From: Deltaproteobacteria bacterium
GTDB lineage: Bacteria > Desulfobacterota > JADFVX01
NCBI GenBank assembly: GCA_029860075.1
Contig: JAOUBX010000021.1
Location: 1 to 60,659 of the forward strand
Direction of reading: 5' to 3'
Length of the DNA stretch: 60,659 nt
The notes beneath the pieces were generated by a model. It was not told where the DNA came from and did no database searches. It saw nothing but the letters and a program-made list of their open reading frames with translations. Below, one piece after another: positions 1 through 7,588 of the stretch. A program made the translations under genes and the position numbers. How positions within the stretch are numbered: the stretch's first letter is position 1; each line of letters begins with the position of its first letter.

Positions 1-394
1 GATGGCTCCTTTTTCTGAGAAGATCACGGAGTGGACGCTGTTCTTTGGGATAAATATAACCCTCCGGCAAGATTCCCAACCGAAGCATTTCAGCCAGCCA
101 GAAGGCATCACTCACATCATTGGCATGCTTCAATCCTCTGTATTGCTGAATGGCAGCTGGATTTGCCAGATGAACCCGATATCCTTTCGCTATAAGTACA
201 TCCACCAGCCAGTACCAGTTGAAGGTAGACTCTATGACTATTCCAGTAATATTTTCTTTATACGGATTGAGGGTCTCAAGGATCACAGAAGGATCGTTAT
301 CCACTTTTCACGTCATAACCCTTTTCCCTTTCTCATCCACAATACCAATGTAAGTGTTGTTTGCATGTAGGTCAAAACCGATGTACAATTTCAT
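1..394 (-). pseudogene. IS110-type transposase, 5' part, interrupted by TGA
   Basis: The minus strand reads from an ATG at 394 behind a strong AGGAGGTG ribosome site and runs off the left edge. The product starts MKLYIGFDLHANNTY and continues with IVIEST, LANPAAI and HANDVSDAFWLAEM. This is the N-terminal DEDD (RuvC-like) domain of IS110-family transposases: the first Asp in GFD, the Glu in IEST, the Asp pair in NDVSDA. Codon 29 (308-310) is an in-frame TGA, and the frame stays open on both sides, so a full-length product would need readthrough. The simplest reading is an inactivated copy; a sequencing error or stop-codon recoding are alternatives. IS110 elements usually lack terminal inverted repeats, and I see none near the start. 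Confidence 0.85.
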
Positions 395-491
395 ATGGCA
401 CCTCCTGTTAAAAAGTTTGCTTGCTTTTTTTAAGCATACCATGGAGTAACTTCCTGCTATGCTTCAGGAGTTGCCTTCTATATGATTATCA

Positions 492-612
492 CGTCTACGC
501 ATTTGACAAAATCCTGAAATCCTAAGCTCCCGTAGATCAACCTCCAATCCGTATGCATGGCGTTCGCTACAGCTTACTGGGCGTAATTGGGTTTCATTTT
601 AAAGAGTCGCTG
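492..612 (+). repeat. structured repeat, copy A
   Basis: It begins CGTCTACGCATTTGAC (492-507) and ends AAAGAGTCGCTG (601-612). Between them TGAAATCC (515-522) can pair with GGGTTTCA (589-596), enclosing a variable centre. Copy B at 1035-1135 has the same ends and an equivalent stem with partly different bases. It lies 30 bp before the gene at 642. It is not a canonical integron attC site. Confidence 0.7.
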
Positions 613-641
613 TCCCCAGTTACTTACATAAAGCAGAATTA

Positions 642-1025
642 ATGCAAAACTTAAAAGTAAAATTTGGCTTCTACTCCATATCAAAGACACTTGTCATGCT
701 GTCCTTATCATGGTGTATTTTTACTGGAATTTACTTATGGGCAACACCAATCACATCGTCTGAAACGGTGAAGTTTTCTGAAATTTCTAGGTTTGGCATT
801 ATTCCTCTAGTTATCCCTGTATCGATAGCTTTAGTGGCTGTATGGGCAATATACACCTATAGTAATACGGTCTTGTTTATGGCTACTATTTTGCTGGGTG
901 TATTTTGGCTGCTGTCCGGTTTTTCCATAGGGCTTTGTTACACACCTGCACTTATATTACTAGGGTGTGCTTCAATTACTAGCTTAGTTGAAACGCTGCT
1001 CACTAGACGAAAAAACGCGCAATAA
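642..1025 (+). CDS. small integral membrane protein, unknown
   Basis: A 127-residue protein, mostly hydrophobic, with about four predicted membrane segments (roughly residues 13-33, 50-70, 75-97 and 98-117) and a basic tail LLTRRKNAQ. I do not recognise the family. There is no clear ribosome site before the ATG. The stop codon is followed 9 bp later by structured repeat B, and repeat A ends 29 bp before the start, so the gene sits alone between two copies of the same element. It could be a mobile or cassette-borne gene. A soluble function is unlikely. Confidence 0.6.
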   Translation: MQNLKVKFGFYSISKTLVMLSLSWCIFTGIYLWATPITSSETVKFSEISRFGIIPLVIPVSIALVAVWAIYTYSNTVLFMATILLGVFWLLSGFSIGLCYTPALILLGCASITSLVETLLTRRKNAQ

Positions 1026-1034
1026 GGGTGATCG

Positions 1035-1135
1035 CGTCTACGCATTTGACAAAACCCTGGAACCCTATGCTCCTGTAACGTGCGCCATGCGCGCGATAAC
1101 GACTTGTAACAGGGGTTCAATTTAAAGAGTCGCTG
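1035..1135 (+). repeat. structured repeat, copy B
   Basis: It starts CGTCTACGCATTTGAC (1035-1050) and ends AAAGAGTCGCTG (1124-1135). TGGAACCC (1058-1065) pairs with GGGGTTCA (1112-1119). Compared with copy A the stem differs at two pairs and both changes keep pairing (A-U to G-U, U-G to C-G). The centre contains GCGC-rich palindromic sequence unlike copy A. It follows the gene ending at 1025 by 9 bp. Confidence 0.7.
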
Positions 1136-1203
1136 TTGTACTATTTTGGTATAAGCATGAAAACTAGCAAAAGTTCCACATAATTATATGCAAAAGGAGA
1201 ATC

Positions 1204-2142
1204 ATGGACAATCAAAATAACGTCGTTTTTGGCACGGGACCATTAGGTCTGTGGGTAGCTCAAGCGTTAGCTGAGCAAGGCAAGCAGGTAACAGTTGTTA
1301 ATCGAAGCGGGAAGGTTTCCAACAAAATCTCAGAGCAAATAAAAGTCATTGCAGGAAATGCTAATGATTCCGCAGTCGTTTACGAAATTTGCAAGGGTGC
1401 AAACTCGGTGTTCCATTGTGCTATGCCACCTTACACACAATGGCCTGAAAGATTTCCTTTGTTGACAAAAGGGATTCTTGATGGGGTGAAACAAGCAGGT
1501 TGCAGATTGATTTATGGTGACAATCTATATGGGTATGGCGATACAAAAGGAACTCCAATAAGCGAACAACTTCCATATAAGGCAACAGGTCACAAGGGGA
1601 AAGTTAGAGCATCAATGGCAGAAATGCTGTTAAATGAAAAAGATTTAGAAATAGTCATAGGGCGAGGTTCTGACTTTTATGGCCCTTTAGTCATAAATTC
1701 TACTTTTGGTGAAATGTTTTTCAAGGCGGCTTTATCAGGTAAGTCGGCAAACTTACTGGGCAATATTGACTTGCCACACACCTACACATACATAAAGGAC
1801 TTTGCTACAGCATTAGTCAATCTAAGCGACCACCAAGAGTCATTTGGCCAAGTTTGGCATGTCCCAAATGCATCGACTATTACAACACAGCAGTTGGTAT
1901 CAATTGCCGAAGAGCAAATAAATAAACCGATAAAAATACGTGCTGCTGGCAATTTTATGGTTTCGTTTTTGGGGTTATTTAACCCAATGTTAAGGGAAAT
2001 GAAAGAGATGATGTATGAATGGGAGCAGCCTTACATTGTTGATCATAAAAAATATGAAGATAAGTTTGGTAATAACAGTACACCGCATGATATTGCTATT
2101 CGAGAAACTGTCGAATGGTATCGGGAAAATGTTGCCATGTAA
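1204..2142 (+). CDS. NAD-dependent epimerase/dehydratase family protein
   Basis: A 312-residue extended short-chain dehydrogenase/reductase. The Rossmann NAD(P) motif is at the N terminus (VFGTGPLGLWVAQAL, GxGxxG), followed by VTVVNRSG. A later YGDNLYGYG segment and HKGKVRASMAEMLL resemble the active-site and alpha-F region of epimerase-like SDRs, though the usual YxxxK is not clearly present, so catalysis is uncertain. The start at 1204 follows AAAAGGAGAATC, a good ribosome site. It lies between structured repeat B and a partial copy C and has no co-directional partner. The substrate, probably a nucleotide sugar or small aldehyde or ketone, cannot be read from the sequence. Confidence 0.8.
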   Translation: MDNQNNVVFGTGPLGLWVAQALAEQGKQVTVVNRSGKVSNKISEQIKVIAGNANDSAVVYEICKGANSVFHCAMPPYTQWPERFPLLTKGILDGVKQAGCRLIYGDNLYGYGDTKGTPISEQLPYKATGHKGKVRASMAEMLLNEKDLEIVIGRGSDFYGPLVINSTFGEMFFKAALSGKSANLLGNIDLPHTYTYIKDFATALVNLSDHQESFGQVWHVPNASTITTQQLVSIAEEQINKPIKIRAAGNFMVSFLGLFNPMLREMKEMMYEWEQPYIVDHKKYEDKFGNNSTPHDIAIRETVEWYRENVAM

Positions 2143-2161
2143 GAAGATTAATAAGGGGTTG

Positions 2162-2177
2162 CGTCTACGCATTTGAC
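2162..2177 (+). repeat. structured repeat, partial copy C
   Basis: The 16-bp left end CGTCTACGCATTTGAC recurs 19 bp after the stop of the SDR gene and is preceded by AATAAGGGG, as in copy B (AATAAGGGT). The right end and stem are not present, so the copy is truncated or continues into unrelated DNA. Confidence 0.6.
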
Positions 2178-2299
2178 GGGGAGCCCAATTCCGGGGACAT
2201 CCATGATAAGTAAAGTCAAGAGGAAAAGGGAGATTTCCGACCGCTACCGGACTTTAGAGTTGTCCCATTTTTTGCTTCTTTTTTGTTTTTTACAGAAAA

Positions 2300-2325
2300 A
2301 AATGCCCCGAAATATCGGGGCATTT
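2300..2325 (-). terminator. intrinsic terminator of the heptahaem cytochrome gene
   Basis: An 11-bp perfect stem (AAATGCCCCGA / TCGGGGCATTT) with a 4-nt loop, followed on the minus strand by a run of T. It lies about 70 bp past the stop of the minus-strand gene at 2394. Confidence 0.85.
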
Positions 2326-2393
2326 ATTGGACTGCTCAAAACATGCATTTTTACATAACTTTCACTTCGTGAAAAACTCCATATACACACCAG

Positions 2394-4763
2394 TTAAGGA
2401 ACAGGCTCCAACTTGACTGCGTCCACATAGAGTTGCCTATGCAGGCCAAACTCGGATCCACTCAATATGATAGAGGCCGTGTCGCCCGCATCAAAGGGGA
2501 AGGTTCCTATCAACAGCCAGCCGCCACCAGTAGCTCCCGTGTTTTGATTGATCGCAACCGGTGTCTCTCCACCACTGTGCTGGACAGTGTATACAGCATT
2601 CTGATTCCAGATCGTGCTTTGTTGCAGCCAGGCATAGACCTTATAGTTGCCCGCATTTTCAATCGAAGGCTTCCAGGTGGCTGTAAGCAGACTTTCATCT
2701 GCAACGTGTTGGTGATTCCAGGTAGTGATATAACTTCCTCTGTATGCACTACCAGACACAATATCACGTAGCCAATTATCCGAATAGCTATGGATTACAT
2801 CCACATTATCCAGATAAATATTGTCATCCATACTTGTTACAAACACAGGGCTGCTAATGTTCGTACCCACATTCCCAGCCGCATCGATTGCTGTAATGGG
2901 TACAGCGTAGGACCTATCAGGTGTATCAAGTGGTATAGGGAGTTGATAACCATAGGTTCCGCCTCCATTGTCCGTCATCACTTCGGCGCTACCTCCGCCT
3001 AAGCTTGACGTATCAATAGTAACGCTTCCCCCGGCCATGTCATCATCGGGATCAGTCACGCTTACGACAATATCGGCAACGCCGGCACCATCATTCAACG
3101 CCCAGCGCCGCTCTTCAAAGCGATTAATGACCTTGGGCCCCATGAAGGGTGTCCGGGGATAAAGGAAAGCTCCATGGCAGGTGTTACAGATATGGTTTGT
3201 ACTCACCCCTTTATTCCAGCCAACTGTTGCAGAGCCAAATCTAGCGTAACCAGCCGTGCTCTCCGCCAGGCCATCAGCAGTAATGTACCCTTCGTTATAA
3301 TTGATCGCTCTTCCTTCAGACCACCCGTTCACAGGCCATTCACCACCGTTAACTTCATCAACAGAAGAGAACTCAGGGTCTAGATCATCCATGATGATAT
3401 CAGGCACGCCATCAGCATCCGTATCAAAACCCATTTTGTCGGCAATCAAAAGCAGAGTGGAGAGTCTTGCGCTCAGCTCCACATAGCCCGATGTTCCCGC
3501 AGAGAAGTCATAGGTGCCGAGAGAAACCCATTTTCCTCCCGTTTGATGTTGTGAGTGGGCAACAGTCGTGGTGCCTCCATCATGATAAATCGTATATTCG
3601 CCGGTTCCCATGCCGCCATTCTTTTTCCACCAGCCGAAGACTTCAAAAGTGCCCGCACTGGGCAGATCAGGCCGCCATGTAGCTGTAGAGAAAGGTCCAG
3701 GGGCTGGCTTCAAATAAAGGAGATCAACACTCGGTGTTCGGTCATCTGTACCGGGCGTACTAGCCAACTCCCCGGTTCGAGTCATTTTATAGGATTTAGA
3801 CCCATGGACATTGTGGCAGGTCACACATCCCGAACGACTGTCCAAAAGACCATCATAGTCCGTATCGGCGAGCTTACCCGACAAGGTATTAGACCAGACA
3901 TGTACATTATGTCCACTTTGACCCTTCGTAAAATTACTCTGGTTGTCTTCATCTCGAAGCGCACCTTGATCATGGCAGTTCACGCAAAGCTGTTCATTCG
4001 CTACTGTGTTGGATGTGCGCAGGCGATAACTATCACCCCAGGGATTAACAACATCTCCTGTTGTTTCGTCGATTTCATAGGTGCGATGTTCGTGGTCAAA
4101 GTGCTTTTTGTTGGCATCATGACATTCCAGGCAGTTATTAATGCTCTTGCCATGGCCCGTTGCCCAGTAACCATAGGTGCTGTTGTCACCCACCACGTCT
4201 GGCGCATAGGTAAACGTAGCACCAACGGGGTCACTGATGCTCTGCTGGGCATCATGACAGGTGGAGCACCACTTCTCTTTACCTGCCTTGAGGGTTACGC
4301 CGTCATCTTCATAGACGCCACCTAATGCAAAATTCGCCTTGGCGCCAACAACGGGATCCATCAGACCCGATGGGCTGGCGGGAAACCCGCCGCCGGGGCT
4401 GTGACAATCGTCGCAGACTGTGGTTGTCTCAATGGGCTGTCCGTCTTTAAATGCCCCGTTGTGGCAGACATTGCAATCGGTAATACCGGGCCCTTTACCT
4501 GTGTTATCAAAGTGGGTCTGGTGACTCCTCATCAGATCACCCAAAAACTTAACTTCACCGCCATCAACGAGCGCCCCACCTTCAATTGTCAGGGTGACAC
4601 CCGGCGCTACTTTGATACTACCAACAACCGTATAGGGACCACCTTCCGCAGTCCATACCGTGTCTTCAGTAATCGTTCCACTAATTGGCGTAATCGCATA
4701 TGCCGTGCTTGCCGCTAACGATAGGATCATTAATAGACCTATCGTTCTTAACCGATGTAACAT
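2394..4763 (-). CDS. secreted heptahaem c-type cytochrome with golvesin-like domains
   Basis: A 789-residue protein with a signal peptide (cleavage near Ala23). Seven CxxCH haem c motifs are seen: residues 97-101, 117-121, 166-170, 211-215, 260-264, 313-317 and 526-530. Extra His residues (for example HFDHEH near 221, GHNVH near 284) could be distal ligands. A golvesin/xanthan-lyase-like beta domain lies around 345-435, an Ig-like segment near 555-645 (VSVTDPDDD), and a second golvesin C-terminal-like domain at about 655-789. Six haems are clustered N-terminally and the seventh is separated by the first beta domain. Likely role: periplasmic or extracellular electron transfer on a surface-attached scaffold. 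No membrane anchor or partner cytochrome is adjacent, so the pathway is unknown. Confidence 0.88.
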   Translation of the reverse strand: MLHRLRTIGLLMILSLAASTAYAITPISGTITEDTVWTAEGGPYTVVGSIKVAPGVTLTIEGGALVDGGEVKFLGDLMRSHQTHFDNTGKGPGITDCNVCHNGAFKDGQPIETTTVCDDCHSPGGGFPASPSGLMDPVVGAKANFALGGVYEDDGVTLKAGKEKWCSTCHDAQQSISDPVGATFTYAPDVVGDNSTYGYWATGHGKSINNCLECHDANKKHFDHEHRTYEIDETTGDVVNPWGDSYRLRTSNTVANEQLCVNCHDQGALRDEDNQSNFTKGQSGHNVHVWSNTLSGKLADTDYDGLLDSRSGCVTCHNVHGSKSYKMTRTGELASTPGTDDRTPSVDLLYLKPAPGPFSTATWRPDLPSAGTFEVFGWWKKNGGMGTGEYTIYHDGGTTTVAHSQHQTGGKWVSLGTYDFSAGTSGYVELSARLSTLLLIADKMGFDTDADGVPDIIMDDLDPEFSSVDEVNGGEWPVNGWSEGRAINYNEGYITADGLAESTAGYARFGSATVGWNKGVSTNHICNTCHGAFLYPRTPFMGPKVINRFEERRWALNDGAGVADIVVSVTDPDDDMAGGSVTIDTSSLGGGSAEVMTDNGGGTYGYQLPIPLDTPDRSYAVPITAIDAAGNVGTNISSPVFVTSMDDNIYLDNVDVIHSYSDNWLRDIVSGSAYRGSYITTWNHQHVADESLLTATWKPSIENAGNYKVYAWLQQSTIWNQNAVYTVQHSGGETPVAINQNTGATGGGWLLIGTFPFDAGDTASIILSGSEFGLHRQLYVDAVKLEPVP

Positions 4764-5243
4764 GAGACACCTCCTTAATTAAATTAGAAAAATTTTTAAA
4801 TTCCTTCAGAAAAGTTGACTATTTTATCCTGAAGAAGAAACATTACTATAAATAAAGCAGGGGATGAAGGGCCTGTCAATTAGAAGAAGTAAGTAAGGGC
4901 AACAATCCCTTTTGGAAATGTTGGGGTCGGACCAAGTTAAGTTATTGAAATAAGGTGATATTTTCATCGACCTCTTCAAGTTCATAATTGAGTTAAGTGA
5001 GCCCCAATTATTAAATACCATTCTAAACACACCCGCCAAATACTAATTTGCTACTAATTTTTCAATTATTAGTATTTAGATTTTTTCCCGTTACAACCAC
5101 CCTTCTTTGTTAAGGTAATTGGGGGATAGCTATCCCCAATTACTAATCTAAAGTTTCCCTTTTACAAGGGAATTTTCCCCTTATACTTGTCTTAATGCTA
5201 AGATATAGTTGAAATTACAGAAAATAGAGGAAGAGGAAAAAAA
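4764..5243. other. intergenic region between divergent genes, with palindrome
   Basis: A 480-bp divergent promoter region between the cytochrome (minus) and the aminomutase (plus). It holds a 29-bp near-perfect palindrome at 5115-5143 (GTAATTGGGG / CCCCAATTAC around GATAGCTATC) and a smaller hairpin near 5157-5175. I see no convincing gene. A 71-codon minus-strand frame here has no recognisable content. Confidence 0.6.
5115..5143. repeat. 29-bp palindrome upstream of the aminomutase gene
   Basis: The arms GTAATTGGGG and CCCCAATTAC are exact complements around a centre that is itself nearly symmetrical. It lies about 100 bp before the TTG start at 5244 and could be an operator or a leader hairpin. 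There is no T-run, so termination is unlikely. Confidence 0.5.
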
Positions 5244-6317
5244 TTGGAAGAATGGGTAGAACAGATACGGAATCAAGTAAATTCACTTGAGAAACTTGAA
5301 AAGTATATCAATGTATCGGATGAAGAAAGGCGGGCAATTGAAGAATTGCAAACCAGATGGGGTGTAACACCATATTTTGCATCGTTGATGGATAAGGATG
5401 ACCCGAATTGTCCGATTCGTAAGCAGGTGATTCCATCAATGAAAGAACAGAGCAACGAATTCGGAATGGATAATTATCTGGTCTGGAAAGAAAATAGAGC
5501 AACCGAAGAAGTTCGCCCCGATTGCATTGCCCGTCAATATCATGATCGTATTGCTTTTACTGTTGTCGAAACCTGCGGTATTTATTGTCGGCATTGCTTC
5601 CGTAAGGAGATGGTTGTTGATCAGGATCTGAAACTGCGTATGGATGTAGACGAAGGGCTGACCTGGATTGCCCAACATAGCGAAATTCGTGATGTACTTA
5701 TTACAGGTGGCGATCCGTTACTTTTTTCAGATGATAAACTCGAATACCTGATTACAAAACTTCGTGAGATTCCGCACGTCCAAATGATTCGTATAGGATC
5801 CCGTTTGCCTATTGTTCTGCCCCATCGAATTACAGAAGGTTTAAAAAAGGCTATTGGCGGTTTTCACAAGGTTCCCGTTTGGCTCAATACACAGTGTAAT
5901 CACCCAAAAGAAATTACTGAAAAAACAGAGAAAGCAATTTACGAACTAATGAGCTGCGGTATCAATACCGGAAATCAAGCGGTCTTATTGAGAGGTATTA
6001 ATGATGATGTAGATACATTTAGAGAGCTGCATCAGAAATTGCTGCGTACTCGCATCCGGCCCTATTATGTTTTTTACTGCGAACCTGCTCCTGGAATTGA
6101 TCACTTCCGCACTTCTGTTGAAAAAGGAGCTGAGTTGATACGTGATGCATTACGTGGGCATACTACAGGTCTCGCACAGCCAATGTATGTATTGGCGACG
6201 AAAATTGGTAAGATCCCATTGATGCCTGATTACTATATTTCCGAAAAAAATGAAAAAGAATATACACTACGGAATCACATGGGAGAGACCACTAAAATAC
6301 CTAATCTCCCTGAATAA
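5244..6317 (+). CDS. KamA-family radical SAM 2,3-aminomutase
   Basis: A 357-residue protein of the lysine/glutamate 2,3-aminomutase family, which uses a [4Fe-4S] cluster, SAM and PLP to move an amino group from C2 to C3. The cluster motif CGIYCRHC (C111, C115, C118) and the upstream family signature around GVTPYFASLMD are clear. The PLP lysine is probably the K in IGKIPLMP near the C terminus. At the two places where, from memory, clostridial lysine aminomutase has Asp residues binding the lysine side chain (CDL and VVDAP), this protein has CEP and VLATK. Lysine is therefore not an assured substrate; glutamate or another amino acid is possible. It is shorter than clostridial KamA (about 416). 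The TTG start is supported by AGAGGAAGAGG just upstream. No acetyltransferase partner (ablB) is nearby. Confidence 0.85.
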   Translation: MEEWVEQIRNQVNSLEKLEKYINVSDEERRAIEELQTRWGVTPYFASLMDKDDPNCPIRKQVIPSMKEQSNEFGMDNYLVWKENRATEEVRPDCIARQYHDRIAFTVVETCGIYCRHCFRKEMVVDQDLKLRMDVDEGLTWIAQHSEIRDVLITGGDPLLFSDDKLEYLITKLREIPHVQMIRIGSRLPIVLPHRITEGLKKAIGGFHKVPVWLNTQCNHPKEITEKTEKAIYELMSCGINTGNQAVLLRGINDDVDTFRELHQKLLRTRIRPYYVFYCEPAPGIDHFRTSVEKGAELIRDALRGHTTGLAQPMYVLATKIGKIPLMPDYYISEKNEKEYTLRNHMGETTKIPNLPE

Positions 6318-6318
6318 G

Positions 6319-6495
6319 TTAACTTGCAATGTACACATTGGAATAATCGGCTAGCCGATCCCCCAGCCCCCGCACCGGGCGGTTCAGAAAGATTACCGGA
6401 CCGTAGCTCCTGCAATAAGGAATCGCATCAATGACAAATCCATTCAACTGATTATTACGAACCAGGGCAGATCCAAGGCTCAGATAGCTTCTCTT
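6319..6495 (-). pseudogene. possible frameshifted coding remnant
   Basis: A 58-codon minus-strand stretch without a start ends in TAA at 6319-6321. It has protein-like composition (VIDAIPYC, GPVIFLNRPV, DRLADYSN). Just upstream in another frame is REEIRKGIKEKLSE, suggesting a frameshift near 6495. I do not recognise the family. This may be chance, but the run of hydrophobic and turn residues looks coding. Confidence 0.25.
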
Positions 6496-6576
6496 TTATC
6501 CCTTTCCGGATTTCTTCCCTGAAAACAAAGATAACAATAAGGGGAACGGTTAATAATGCTCACTGTTTTTGAAAAA

Positions 6577-6602
6577 GCAGCCATGAGAATTATCATGGCT
6601 GC
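6577..6602 (-). terminator. intrinsic terminator after the 6627 gene
   Basis: A 10-bp stem (GCAGCCATGA / TCATGGCTGC) with a 6-nt loop, followed on the minus strand by TTTTTC. It lies just past the stop of the minus-strand gene at 6627. Confidence 0.8.
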
Positions 6603-6626
6603 CGGATAGAATTTAAATGTTACCTT

Positions 6627-7133
6627 TTACATTATTACCCCTAAGGCTGCTTCTGAAAACTCTAAACTATCTAAAATATAGGTTTCACCTTCAGCGGAGA
6701 GGGTTGTAAACTCCAGTGATATTGCCGTTACTGCATTATGAGCATCAAAATCTGCAAGTGGTATTCTTACGGTATTCATTCGACCAAAGGGGGAGATAGT
6801 ACCGTAATCATTCAAGTAGACGTAACGGGTTTTCTGTCCCGCATTGGATAATCCAATTTTTATCGTTGGAAGCGGCCCGTCAGGTCCAAGCTTTGCAATC
6901 CGGAAACTTAATGTTTTATAGGCCGCGGCATTTTGACCAGGCGCATCAATCTCCCAGAGTACTGAGGCGCCCTCGGAATCGGGCTCCATTACAAGAATCT
7001 GCGTATCATGAGGGGAGTCCGCTAAATCCTCAGCGTCCGCAATATAAGCATTCATCTGCTCTATGCTAACTTCCCCTCCCATTGTGTTATGAAAGATATC
7101 AATATCTTCGAAGTTATCGATGACCTTTCGCAC
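6627..7133 (-). CDS. CIA30/CBM11-like beta-sandwich protein, possibly a 3' fragment
   Basis: 168 residues from a GTG at 7133. The start VIDNFEDIDIFHNTMGG and the following pattern (LSFRIAKLG, VRIPLADFD, YILDSLEF) resemble the jelly-roll carbohydrate-binding-like domains that follow 'DNFE' openings. No signal peptide is seen, and no ribosome site supports the GTG. In frame, the sequence stays protein-like upstream (VVYSQYSDA) until a TGA about 45 bp earlier, with no ATG. The gene may therefore be the 3' remnant of a larger secreted protein whose upstream part is lost. It has its own terminator at 6577. Confidence 0.5.
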   Translation of the reverse strand: MRKVIDNFEDIDIFHNTMGGEVSIEQMNAYIADAEDLADSPHDTQILVMEPDSEGASVLWEIDAPGQNAAAYKTLSFRIAKLGPDGPLPTIKIGLSNAGQKTRYVYLNDYGTISPFGRMNTVRIPLADFDAHNAVTAISLEFTTLSAEGETYILDSLEFSEAALGVIM

Positions 7134-7232
7134 AGCATCACTATATTGGCTATAAACGACTCCTTTTCCCCTACAGGATCAATCTTTAATCGTGAAAGTC
7201 CGGAAAATAACTGTCCCCATTTTAGTACCCAA

Positions 7233-7267
7233 AAGGCCCGCAACCTTATTAATAAGTTGCGGGCCTT
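7233..7267. terminator. orphan terminator hairpin
   Basis: A 12-bp perfect stem (AAGGCCCGCAAC / GTTGCGGGCCTT). On the minus strand it is followed by TTTT, but no intact minus-strand gene lies to its right, which suits loss of an upstream gene. It sits about 100 bp before the fragmentary gene at 6627-7133. The 7268-7529 stretch beyond it holds no gene I can support, only a C8T6 tract near 7292. Confidence 0.6.
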
Positions 7268-7529
7268 AATCATCTTCACACATTTTAATTCACCCCCCCC
7301 TTTTTTATTCCTTGTTACTCTGCTGCTTTCACAGGCCGGACAGCTTACTATAGGCGAGGTTACAACCCAGGTACAAAATGAGAATTAATTTTGAGATATA
7401 GAGCGGTTTCCCGGCAAATAAGCTCTTCCTTCTTCACTGATGATGGATCGATAATTATTATTTACATACAAATCTGTTTATAACTGCAATTTCATAATTG
7501 CCCCCTGCACTGTATTCAAAAATAATTTC

Positions 7530-7557
7530 TTTACAAGCCAAACTTCTTTAGTATAAT
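7530..7557 (+). promoter_or_regulatory. promoter of the BTAD regulator
   Basis: TTTACA (7530-7535) and TATAAT (7552-7557) with 16-bp spacing, 31 bp before the ATG at 7589. A consensus-like sigma-70 promoter with a short leader. Confidence 0.7.
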
Positions 7558-7564
7558 CAGCCTT

Positions 7565-7581
7565 TGTACACAAAGAGTACA
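7565..7581 (+). promoter_or_regulatory. GTACA direct repeat, possible autoregulatory site
   Basis: TGTACACAAAGAGTACA has GTACA at 7566 and 7577, exactly 11 bp apart. It overlaps the likely transcription start of the regulator. The 11-bp spacing matches that of the repeats at 10843 and 13811. Confidence 0.4.
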
Positions 7582-7588
7582 TAAGAAT

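Noticed and set aside
2..370. Plus-strand open frame of 122 codons at the left edge
   Set aside because: It is the antisense shadow of the IS110 transposase read on the minus strand, which has the known DEDD motifs.
492..1135. Integron attC sites
   Set aside because: Ends and hairpin resemble cassette sites, but no GTTRRRY/RYYYAAC core boxes and no integrase are seen, so I call them structured repeats only.
4824..5039. 71-codon minus-strand frame between the cytochrome and aminomutase genes
   Set aside because: No domain, no ribosome site, repeat-like sequence.
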